Positions 24,100-36,000 of a DNA stretch of 64,000 nucleotides are shown here, one piece after another (within the stretch, counting starts at the first letter, position 1; each line of letters begins with the position of its first letter). The DNA comes from Spirodela intermedia (taxonomy: Eukaryota > Streptophyta > Magnoliopsida > Alismatales > Araceae). Both the position numbers and the translations under genes were made by a program. Below the pieces are notes generated by a model. That model had not been told where the DNA came from and did no database searches. It saw only the letters and a list, made by a program, of their open reading frames with translations. The stretch is from positions 10,472,327 through 10,536,326 of the forward strand of contig LR746272.1 in assembly GCA_902729315.2 (NCBI GenBank). The letters are read 5' to 3'.

Positions 24100-24936
24100 C
24101 TAGCCCTTCTAGATTCTCCCCACATCGCTCTTCAAAGTGGCTCACGCGATCTACTCGTTTGGTAGGGTCTCTGATTTCCCAGATCTTCCCATTTTCCTCT
24201 CCACAGCGCTTACTTTCATGTCGATGCTTACCTCTGAAGGAATTCATTGACCAGCCACTGGTCAACGCCTGGGTTCACCTTCAACGTACAATCTTCCTGG
24301 GATATAAAGTGTGGCTTTGATAAGTGAGGGGCATCCAGAGTCTTCCTCTGGTGAACAGGAGAATTCGGTGGACCAGAAGATGACTCTTGTTGGCATAGCC
24401 GTTGACTCACACTCGACCCTTATTAATATTTATTATTTATTTAAAAGGGAAAATAGTGGGTCTATAAGAGATCGTGTGGTATCGTTAAAAAATAAATAAT
24501 TTCGCATGCCCATTATGAACGGGTCAAAATAATAATGCCGTAATAAGACGAGATAAAACGGTTAATACGAACTATGAGGTACAAGTCCATCTCCCGCCCC
24601 GAACAACGGCTAGCGAGTTTTTCCCGCCGTCTTGTCCCGCTGGTCTCAATGCAGCAGCTGGGGGTTCGGTCAGTCGTCCTCTCCATGCGTGCTTGCTGCG
24701 TCCAATCGCACAGCACTATCTGCTCCGCAGACCCACTCCTATTCGCTGCTCGAAGACGCTCGCCTCTGCCTGTCTTGCTTACTTCTGGGAGGGGGAGCGG
24801 GGAGGACATCCTTGGGACGGGGTATCTGCGCTGCCCAGGAGGAGGGGTTTCTCAGAAGAACGAGAGGGGACTCTTGCCTCCGTGTATCTTGTCTGCCTCC
24901 TCATTCCGCCTTCTAATCGCGCACCTTACCCCTCCA
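24100..24936. other. Spacer between WDR91-like gene and ZDP; includes possible ZDP 5' extension
   Basis: The first ~450 bases are the WDR91-like 3' flank and AT-rich sequence. From 24574 the region becomes GC-rich, and an ATG there is in frame with ZDP with no stop for 121 codons. This may be an N-terminal extension (see findings) or merely 5' UTR. No other gene is seen. Confidence 0.6.
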
Positions 24937-27900
24937 ATGGCGACAGAAAAGATGGTCGCTGAATATGCGAAGTCAGGCCGTTCCTCGTGCAAGGGGTGTG
25001 GGAAGAATATCCCCGTAAGAACTCTGAGGCTCGGGTTGACCAGCAAGGATCCTCGCGGATTCGAGATGGTCAAGTGGCATCACTTGGATTGCTTACCGAC
25101 TCCCCGATCGTTCGCTGCTGTGGAGGAGATCAAGGGTTATTATTCATTAAAGGTGAAGGCCTCGGGGACACGAAGCTCGATTCGGTTCGCTGACCAGATG
25201 TGTTTCTCACTTTCCATTGTTTTCCTGTATCCGTTCGATGTTCAATTGGAGCCGGTCAGAGTACCGATCGGGAAGCGTTGAAGAATTTCGAGACCATGGC
25301 AGCTGCAAAGCATTCCGTCGATGTGGTAACTTTATTTTAACGTAGTCTAAGCTGCTGTTTCGTTTAGGGCTATGATGTTCTTGTTTATTCAAAGTTTTGG
25401 TCAACCACCTTATGGCGGAAAAGTAGGTTAAGTGAATTTAGTCGTGCCCCAGTTTCCTTATCGTCTTGTTCATTCAATGTTTTGGTCAACCACATTATAG
25501 CGGAAAAGCACTTAAAGTGAATTTAGGCATACCCGAGTTTCCTTGTCGTCTTGTTCATTCAGAGTTTTGGTCAACCACATTATAGCGGAAAAGTAGGTTA
25601 AGTGAATCTAGGCATACCCGAGTCTCCTTGTCGCTGACTTTCAAACATATATCTCTTTTTTGTAGGACAACAGTTCAGAGAAAGATGAGAGCAAGGAAAG
25701 CAAGAAAAGAGATCTGAAAGTGGGATTGATGTGTAGATAAAGCATGAGTTCCGTCATTAATTCCATGCTTGTTATGATAGGTATTTTTATCTTTCCAGAA
25801 AATTACGGCTGGTGCTGAGACTGAAGAAGATGAGGAAATGATTATGAAGAAATCGAAGGTATACAATTACTAGTTTGATGTGTGAGTTCTATTCGTTTAC
25901 ATTTGGGAAGATGCCCATTATAGCAAATTTGTTGACGCAAAAGAACAAGCATCTTTTCGTTAGTTCTGCCGTCATGAGACTTCATACATCAACCACAGCA
26001 CAAAAAGCATAGTCCGAACAGCAGGTCTAATAATTATGTAAGGAAGGGGTAAGAAAAATCATTTTTTTTTTGGGCCCCTATCTGCCCAATTTTTGGGCTG
26101 TTTCGAACTCATACGTTCATACTTATGAAAGACTTGGTAGAGGACTGGATTCTCTGTCATTTATTTATTTTCCCTAGAGACGTGGTTGGTTATTTCCCAT
26201 CATAATTACCTTTCCCCATAAAAGCGTGATGTATAATTCGACGTGACTTGTGTGACTTTAAAAATGTCTCATCTGCTGCCCCTTCATGAAGCACGGAGAT
26301 GGCGAAAAAGAAGGAGAGGAGATGGTCTTTTCTATTACTGATATAAAGACCGAGTACAAGGTGCATCAAACTCTTCTGCCATTCATTTTGTCATCTTCAA
26401 ACTTTATAAACCATGTTTCAAATTCGATCAATGCTTGAAACTTGGCAGCAATACATGTGCCCTTGTCTTGCTTGCTTTTCTTTCTATAGTGCCTTTTTTT
26501 CATCCTTTAGAATTTTTAAAACTTTTCACTTATTTCAATTGTTTGCAATTTCTTGTTTCAGGATGCTTCTCTCCCCCCAGAATGGAAGGCCTTCCAAACA
26601 GTTATTTTTCGTGAGGCGGTAATATTATTTCTCCAGTTACTTTCCGCTAGAATTTAAGATGTATAAGAAAAGCAAAAGATACTTGATTGTAATGTAACCT
26701 CTACAAGAATTAGAAGCGCAGGCTGATAGAAATCTGTGGTAAAATGCCCTCATTATGTGTATGAAAACTTTATTGAGGGAATTTATCAAGGGATACCTCT
26801 TGTCCTTTTGCGTACGAAGAAGGGTCTATTTTTCTGTCTTTATTTATTTCATTTGCATGATTGTGTGTATGCTATATAGATTGTCGAGAAATGAATAAAG
26901 CGTTATTTTGTACTTCTTGGTTTTATTATTTACTATCAGATATAAAAAACGCCTGATGAACTTTAAATCTTACTATCATGTTCAAATTTTATCATAGCCT
27001 TATGTATTGAAACCTGATGCTTAAAGTAATTCTATCGAATATTTAAAATAGACATAAAAAGGTTCATGATTTTGTCCCTTAATTATGACATTGATATCAA
27101 TCTCTATTGATTATTGTTAGGCGGATAAAATGTACCTAAAAAATGTGAATGTAACTCTAAAGACTATACCAAAAGTGTGCATTGTTTTTTCCTTTCTCAA
27201 GTACAGCGAATATATTTTTTCCACAACGTGTTTCTTCCTATTCTATGCATGTGATGTATCTTTTAATTTTCGATGTTCCGTTCATAATTTCTCAAGCAAT
27301 TGGTCTGTTCCTCATGGTAGCACTCGATTGCAGTTGTCTCATGTCCATTGGTCGATTTGACTGGATTTCTCAATAAACTGTCAGGAACTCAAATGAAAAT
27401 CAAAGGATAAATATTTCAGTTTTGGAATGTGTTTGTCAGATTATTTGATTTACTCATATATCATTTTGCCTAGTTTCTGTATGCTTTTTTAGGGTGATGG
27501 CCTCCGTGATTCAGAAAAGATTGCTGCTTTTGATTTTGATGGGTGCCTTGTGAGAACATCGTTGAAAAGGTAAAGGTTATTGCTTATATCACATATCTGT
27601 GCCAAAACCATGTGTGCATGGAGAAGCGTGTTGAATTTCGTTATAATAAGTTTCTTGAATTTCATTATTCATATCCGTGACTTGGATCTTTCTTTGGGTA
27701 ATGCACATCACCATCTCGTTCATCAGTGCACATGATTGAGTCTTAAAGAGATGGATAAAGCATAGTAAAGTTCTCAGCAAACACGAGGCTCTTATTTCAA
27801 GCTTAACTCAACCACATGACATTAGTCAAGTGGCTGCTCCAGGGTAAGATGATTGCCACATGACCACATGACCAGACTTGATTCATGGTCATATGCAGTG

Positions 27901-29986
27901 CCATTCCCATCCAGGGCTCTTGTTAAAATCATGTGTTTCATTCTTAGTTCGGATGTCTTAAGTGCCAATTATGCCGCATCATTGCTCGAGAATGGTTTGG
28001 GTTATGTCTGCTTTAGCTCTGTCTTTTGGATTGTCTAGCTCTGTATTTGTGTATTTCTTTATATTATATTTCATTTATTTTCAATATTTCTGTCATATGG
28101 TAATCTGAATTCCCCGTCTTAACGAAACAATTGATTATTTTGATACAGAAAAATAATTTAGTCTCCTAACAATACTTTTCTGTGGAAGCCTTTAGCTCAT
28201 TTTGTTGAACAAAAAATTAACGTAGACATTGAACGGAAAAAATTGCCTAAAATTATTTATTTCATGTACAGAATTGGTCCAAACGAATGGTCGCTTCTAT
28301 ACCCTTCAATTCCAGAGAAGCTGCGAAATCTTTTTAACGATGGCTATAAACTGGTTTGCCTCCTATTGCTTCCCACATATATATGTAATGCTGTCTTATG
28401 TCAGATGCTTGATCTCTCCATTGTCTGTTTAACGTTTCATTTTCTGTTATTTTTCACTTGTTGTGCTTTTTGCTTTTCAGCTTCTTACCTGAGTTTTTTA
28501 ATTTTTTTCCTCTAAGGAGGATAAATATCCCACCGTTTAATGGCACCTGACAATCTTAACTTATGCGATATATGTTGTAGTTTACTCGGTATTGATTCTG
28601 GTTTTTCTTTTGAGGTGATATTCACGAATGAATCTAACATAGAGCGCTGGAAGAATAAGAGACAGTTGGCCGTTGACTCTAAAATTGGAAGGCTTGAAAA
28701 TTTTATGAAGCGTGTTGAAGTTCCAATGCAGGTGACTGTAGAACCTAAACAATGCTGTTCCTTTTGCTATCCCATGTTGTGAAGCACGTACGAGGCAACA
28801 ATGAAATGATTCTTTCTCAGGGGGAAAAAGTTTACTCTGCATATATTTTCTTATCACACGAGTCAAATGCTCGCCATTTTATTAACCGGGTTTTATCAAT
28901 TGATGTGGCTCAAGAGCACAAGTTTCTGGATAGAAATGAACGGCGAAAATCTACTTCGTCTTTGTTTTGATACAGATTTTTATAGCTTGTGGACTCGGGA
29001 AAGGCAAGGATCAACCACAGGATCCTTTTCGCAAGCCCAACCCTGGACTGTGGAGGTTGCTGGAGAAACACTTCAACTCCAAGATTGCAGTCGACATGGA
29101 CAAGTTTGTTTCTTCTTCTTTGCCATTTTTTCTGGAATTAAGTTTCTTCTGGTAGGAACTTACTGATAGCCACCAAGACCATTTTTCCTTAGTGCTTGTG
29201 TCCTTGAGGGTCCTCTTATGTGCCGGACGACCAACGTATGCTTAAAGTGGTAGGGAAAAAGTCAAAGAGATGCGAGGATAGATGTCACTGCTTTTATTGT
29301 CGTTGCTGTCAAATGTTTTGAGATCATCCATATACTATGGTTTTTCCTTATTCTTCCTAAATCATAGTATGCCTAAGGTTGATCTTTCGTTCTCCGGTGG
29401 AGAAAATTAGCCGTAAATGCTTCCCTCACATACACCTGTAGACCTTTTCTGAATAGCACTCTAGATTATCATATTACATGTCATAAAATAGGACTCAAAA
29501 TATTATTCCTGCATATGGTTTTACGTGTGTCATTGCCGATTACTCGTTGTTTCTTGTGTTCTACTTCAACCTTTTCTTGTTGTGCCAGTTCGATCTTCCC
29601 ATGATACGACTCAGATTAATCAGCCACCCCAACCTACCTCAACTTGGCCGCAGGTCATTTTATGTCGGGGATGCGGCCGGGAGAGGCGGTGATCACAGCG
29701 ACGCAGACATCGAATTTGCCAAGGTACGGATGATGTTCTCTGGACCCTTGTTTACTGGGTCGTTCCCAACGTGAATATATTTCTAAGGAAATATGAGACG
29801 CTCGGGCAGATAATCTGAAAAGAAAAGAAAAAAACCGGATTCGTCTGGGCCGTCTCGGACCATCTAGCATTTGATATTTTATTATGTTAATCAGTTCCTG
29901 CACCAACGCCACTGTTGTTAAGCTTGTATTAATCTCAGGCTGTGGGGCTGAGATTCTATGTTCCCGAGGAATTCTTCGACACCTGA
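24937..29986 (+). CDS. Polynucleotide 3'-phosphatase ZDP (zinc finger DNA 3'-phosphoesterase)
   Basis: Twelve exons join in frame to 347 aa: 24937-25152, 25260-25325, 25666-25719, 25799-25858, 26292-26360, 26562-26618, 27493-27569, 28272-28353, 28615-28731, 28976-29103, 29654-29723, 29939-29986. The first exon encodes one PARP-type zinc finger (SSCKGCGKNIP ... WHHLDC, residues ~16-50). An acidic/Lys-rich linker follows. The HAD-type phosphatase domain has the nucleophile motif FDFDG (Asp about 188 and 190), VIFTNES and YVGDAAGR. It removes 3'-phosphates from DNA ends in base-excision and single-strand-break repair. In Arabidopsis it acts after ROS1 in active DNA demethylation. Arabidopsis ZDP carries three such fingers as I recall; only one is visible here. 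There is no kinase domain, as expected for plants. Start alternatives are 24937 (chosen; MATEKMVAEYAK fits the family) and 24574. Confidence 0.93.
25376..25630 (+). repeat. Three tandem copies of an ~85-bp unit in ZDP intron 2
   Basis: The sequence gttttggtcaaccac starts at 25394, 25479 and 25564, exactly 85 bases apart. Each copy continues through a gcggaaaag segment and an agtgaat segment, then a cgagt/cagt-ttcctt...cgtcttgttcattca segment. Copies 2 and 3 are closer to each other than to copy 1. The array fills most of the intron between exons 2 and 3. Confidence 0.9.
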
Positions 29987-30070
29987 ACGAGCTCATTAGG
30001 GTTGGCGTATAACCTGCCAGTTTTTGTGCCTGCTCAATGGCGCCGCCGCCGCAGCATCGGCCGCTCCCTC

Positions 30071-33000
30071 CTACTCATCCGCCTCGCCGTCGATAAATGT
30101 TCTGAGCTTCCTCCTGGAGGTGATGTTCCTGGGGGAGGTGAAACTCAGCTCATCCCCTGAATCTTCCAACTCACCGCCCATCACCCAACTGCTGATTTTG
30201 TGCTTTTTCTCCCGCCGGGCGACGTCGTCTGGTTCATCTTCATCGACATCCCCAACGACGGCCGCTGTTTCCGTCGTTACAGGCTCTGCGCGGGCGCTTC
30301 TGCAGGAAGGGGAGCGAGCGAGAGAAGAGGGGTCATAGGGGTTAACTTATCGTATGCTCAGCACGAAGTTTAAGGAAAAATGGTGACCCTGAATGGGCTA
30401 CCGCGGATGGGGTTGACTCACCTGAGCATGGGGCCCGAGAGGTCACCGTCAGAACCGGCTTCCGGGGGTGGTGCAGCCTCAGGCCTTCCAGTTTCCACGT
30501 GTTTTGGCCTGCCCTTCTTGCCTTTGCACCTTTTCCATGGGGAAAAAAAAGGATAATCGGTATGGCTTACAGATTAATACTAGAACAACATAAGCCAGGC
30601 AAATCAATCTGACTGCGAAAACATGACCCTCAAAACTTATCAACAGATGTTGGGCAATTAGTATAACGAAACAGAAATAACCTAAAACAAAGCATCACAG
30701 ACTTGATTTTTCTCCACGAATGGAGCTCGACCTTACCTAAAAATAGAAACGAACTACAGAGGACAGCGATCCTCCGTAAGGACCTAGAAAAGATTGAGAA
30801 GCAGGGAGAGCTGTACGTACCTTTGTAACAAGGTAGCGAGCATTTCTTCTTCAGATTCATCTTCTTTTTCGCATAAATCCGTAGTTCCAGAATCATTTGA
30901 GCCTTTGCGTGGCTTCCGCCCTTGAGGAGCGAGGCCAAGCTGCCTCAGTTTACGGGATACCTGGGCTGCAGTGTATGCGCTCGGATCCAATGCATTTGCG
31001 ATCATGTGTGCACACCTCTTATGATCTTTGAACCTGGAAAACATCGTCAGGGCTTTCAGCTTCAGATTGGGGAGAAAAGAACGGAATATTTAAAATCCAG
31101 GCATCCGAAGTGAAACAGCAATCGGATACTCACTTGTCAAACAAGTCTCTGACAATCTGTTCCTGATCTTTGCTGAAGGCGCGTATTCTTTTTCTTACAT
31201 TGCTGAAAAGAAAAATCAACACGACATTTGACGAGCCGTTTGAGAAAAAAAACAAGCGCGCAAGAGTAAACTTGTGATTCACGGTGTTATAAGAACCATG
31301 GGATGGGTTTCAAACTAGCAGAGGTTGAATAACAGATTATTAATAGAGAACCATATAGGATCTAAAGGTGGGCAAAAATATTTCATTAAAAAAAAGAGAC
31401 CTGTGATGACTGATAGCGACGCCAGAAGAATGACTAAAAGAAAGCCACATGAGCCTCGCAAGGATAGAGAATTTGAGGCAGGAATGGCAAAAAGGGAATT
31501 ATTTTTACTATGAACAGAAGACCATCGAAGGGAAGAAACCGGAATCAGGAGAACTCACGAAGAGGGATCGTCCGGTCCCATCGTGCCACTGTGAGAGACG
31601 GAGTCGCAGTTGCCATTGACTTGATCATCTTCATCTACCGAAGACTTCCTGATAGATCTCCTTTTCCTTCCAGTTGAGACCCCGAACTGCTTGAGCTTAG
31701 AAGACATTTGAACTGGAGATACTTCTCTATGGGAGTCTTGGGCGTCATCAGTAAGCCGATCGCATTGGGGATCAGCTTCGAACCTAAGAAACTCACGAGC
31801 ATCATATAAAATATTTAAAGCAATTTTTTGGCAAAATTCAGGTTGGCAGAAGAGTTTTGTCAAGCCCTCGTTCACTGCATCAAGCAGACTCGAGCCCATT
31901 TACACCAGTCAACTCAGGTTTTCATGGATCTAAAGACTAAAAGCTCTCATGATTGGTTGAGCCACATATAAAGCTCCATATGTTGTTATGAGACGTTATG
32001 TGCACTGACTCATACAAATTGGAGATCGGAGACGTACTTTATCACATGTTACAAAGTCAGTCAACACAATTTTGCTAAGTCAACTTTCCAATTGTTCTCT
32101 TTCAAACATGAGAGACGCATAGAAACTTATTAGTTCAGGAAAAAGTGAAATATCAGAGTCATTGACAGTTGCCTACGATAAACAGGGAATAAACGAGTGA
32201 AAGAGCCTCCCTTTTAGTGGACCAATGAAGAACATATTTTTTCTGCCCTAGTTCTCCCTGAGAGGTGGTCATTTTGAGCAAATTCCCTTTACTTGAAATA
32301 AATGGACAATCGATAATCTAAGTATCGAGGTAAGGAAACTATAATGGTAATGCTTCGACAATACCTCTGATTATCAATTTTCTCTGTGTTATTTACAAAG
32401 TTTTCTGTTGATGTTAACACCGCACGTTGATTCTCGATCACATCAGCTTGAATATTCCCGACCAATGTCTCAGCACTGCTCGCAGAAAATGTTGTTATGG
32501 ACTTCGCAGACAGATTATGATGTGCTAAGCATAAAACTATGTTAAAAAATCAGCTAATCCGAAATTCATATCTTACTTGTGTTGATAGAGGTTACGTGAA
32601 GTCAGAATATCAGCTTCATCTTCTCCAAGAGAGTCTGCTATGCTTCTCGAATGTCCCACTCCCATTTCAGCTATAGAACCTGCTCGTCCATCATCAGAAA
32701 TTCCTTTTTGTTTTCTTAAATTGTGAATGTCATGTAGCAATGCTTCTGCATCAATGCAGTGGCATTCTTTTCTAGTCTTCCACAACAGTAGCTCCACAAA
32801 GAGAAGAGGCTGATTTTTCAATTTCTTGAACATCCTCCTCACCAATTTGGTCAGAAAACCAAAAACAATCGCATATTGCTTGCATTTAGATGATTTTTGG
32901 TCAACCAAAATGCTGTAAAATATAGTGAGCACCGATAGCTGCAAGGATAGGAGTGCAGACCAATTACAGTTTATTCTCTGCTCCTAGAGTAAAAAACATC

Positions 33001-36000
33001 TTGTAATGAACTTTACCTGATACAACATCGGTGAAAGCTCCAAGTCATCAGAGATACGCTGTAACATATTTATCACATAATTGTTAACATTTTCTGGGTT
33101 ACTTTTGTAGAATCTCAGTAGCCAGCATAGCCTTTGAATAATGGCATTGTTTGCAAAATTAATGAGGACATTGGATACGCTTAGGTCAACCTCATTCGTT
33201 TCTGGCTGATGATCATCATCAGAATCCTCTTCTGTTACATAGTTTTGGTCATCAGGATCATCTCTTACTCTTTTATGACCTAAATCTGAATCTACTGCAG
33301 TATTAGGTCCATCCGGGTGATGGATGTCAAGATCCTCAGTTGAGGGAGGATCCCTGTCAGTTTCTTCTTTCCGCATAGCACTGTCAGGACATGACATCAC
33401 ATTCTCATAACGTACATCATCAGCATTATCCATACTATCAGGCAGTTGGTTTGGCCTTTTTTCCGCAGCAAGCTTGTTTCCTAATAATGCTTTCCTTTTT
33501 TTCCCCTTCCTTTTCTTCTTAGATACCTAAATTGGAAAGGTCATGCGAATTAATTAAAAAAATGTGAAGTGCTCGATCATTTCTTTGAAAGCCTCTTTCG
33601 ACTTGTTCACTTAAAAGAGAAGACACATAATTAGGTATACCCTTAGTGTACCACACTGTTGAAGCCTCTCCATTAGCTCCAAAAATCTATGGATTATTTC
33701 CACCAAATCTGCAAGATCGCTAAAAAAAGAGTGGATGACAATAATCAGCGACAAATGGGTAACGTCTAAGTTTCACACGATTTATTGATCTTTTATAAGA
33801 TGCTGGAATATTGGTCACTTCCTATCATTGTGTGGATTGAAAACATCATAAATATCATGTATCAAAGAGTCACTGTTAACTTAATCTAAATTATGGAATC
33901 AGAAACTGAGAACGGCGGAGGCATATCCTACATATTCAAAAGGATTTCTGGCCCATATTATATGCTTTTAAAAAGTAGAAAATCACGAGAACTGCATGTT
34001 ACTAATTTAGAGAACGATGATTTGCAGACTCAAAAAATCACCTTAACATCAATAAATATGCTTTATAGTCTACATATCATCCGCCTGCATGAAAATCTGA
34101 TATATCCATCTCAACCACAGAAACGGTAAGAAAGACAAGTACCTTTCAATCTCAAGAGACCCTTTAGAATTGTATTTGTATAAATGGATTCCTACTCGGA
34201 TAAGATCAATTTTGAAAGTATCAAAATCAATGGCAAGGATTAAATGACTATAATTCTAATTCGTGCTATAAATCTACTAATGATATTGAATATACGAATA
34301 GGTGAATGTGAAAACACTGAGATAGCAAATTTTGACAAATTACTACTACTCTCTGCCTTTATGCACCAAGGATGTCATCTTTACATCTCAATTTTTCGTT
34401 CTCTTGATACACTACTGTTTTTCTCTTTCTCCATATTGATTATGAAAAGGGGCTTTTATTTTCCTAAGCGCCATGTGCATAGAAAATGTCCTTTGAAGAT
34501 CTAAGACGAAAACAATACACGTGTTTCTATGCATGAAGAGAATAATGAACAAAGCTAAATGAAATGCACTGGCCCTTGTACATTGGCAATCCAATCTGAA
34601 AACCATACATAGTTTCTATGCGTTAAGATAATCATGAGCAAGATTCGATCAGCCCTTATACGTTAAAAACAAGTTTTAACAAGAGGCTGATCTAAAATAT
34701 ATGAATCTGAGAGTACCTAGTAGCTCGAAATCCTGAAAATTATCTGATTACACGAATAAATGATCTAAAGTCATCTAAAACCAATCATGAGGATGAACGG
34801 CGACACTAGGACCATCAACTTAAAACCTTTTGCTATTTAAAAGCAAACTGATTGATGGTGGCAGCCATTAATTGAACAGGAAAATGACAATCGCCAGGCA
34901 AGCGGATTTTATCATTACCTCTTCTTTTTTGGGTATTTAAATTTGAAACTGCCGCCTAACATCCCGTCCGAGAAAATCACCTTAAACTAAGTAGTTCACA
35001 ATTTTTGTTGGGTTTATAACAAGCCCCCAGAAATCTATTATTATAAGGAATAAGACCTTGGGTTGAGGCGTCAGCTAAAAGAATAAATATTTTTACATCA
35101 TTTATCTCCAATGCCTTTTACAGTACGTTATATTTTTGAAAAACATAAAAACAACCTACCAAAAGACCCTTCATCCACATTGGAATTTTCAACACAGTAC
35201 ACTGACCTTGACCGTTCATGTGCAGAGGATCCATCTCAAGCCTACAGGTCCTTAAAAGTGGAGACTCAAAAGCCCAGCAGACCTCCCAGTATATTCTCTT
35301 TTGTTGTGTGACAATTCTCTTTTACTCGCTGCGTAACTTCAAATTAGTCTTGAACTAAGTTAGCCAGTAACAGGGCAGCATTCCGTGATAAAAAGGCTTA
35401 TTTATAATACCATCGAGTTTAAGAGGGCTTACTCTTAAATTCAACGCGGATTTGCGATTCTTCAACTTTCAGGCTTAAAATTGGAACGAAATTATTTTAA
35501 TAAAGAAAACTTAAGTTATTGTCAGACAAATGGGCGAAAGAAGGTTGCAAGTATGCAGGTATAAAAGTATGGTAATCAATTTCTGGAAGGACTATACCTA
35601 GATAAACTATGCAAGTGGTAGCTCACACATATTCCTCATTCGGTTTATATATGTTCGAAAGCAAAATCTGGCTTGTGGACAGAGCAATGCCCCATTAATT
35701 CAATGATGCAAGTGCAGTTCATAAAACCCACCTTTTTGGCTGTTTATGTGTGTCAAAACATTTGATGAGATTCAAAAGGAAGTAGGTCATTCCTTGATCT
35801 GTCTGATCATAGAACAATTTATAGAGAAGTATACGGGCCGTCTGATGTTCTTTTGAATCCTCTGGTGATAATGTCAACACCAAATCTAGCATGCAAATCT
35901 GCAAAAACTATCTACATTAGACCAAGTTCATTTGCACAGGGTGAGACGGAAGATAGATCTTAAAGTCAGAATATCTCTAATACATGCCAAAAAAAGTTAT

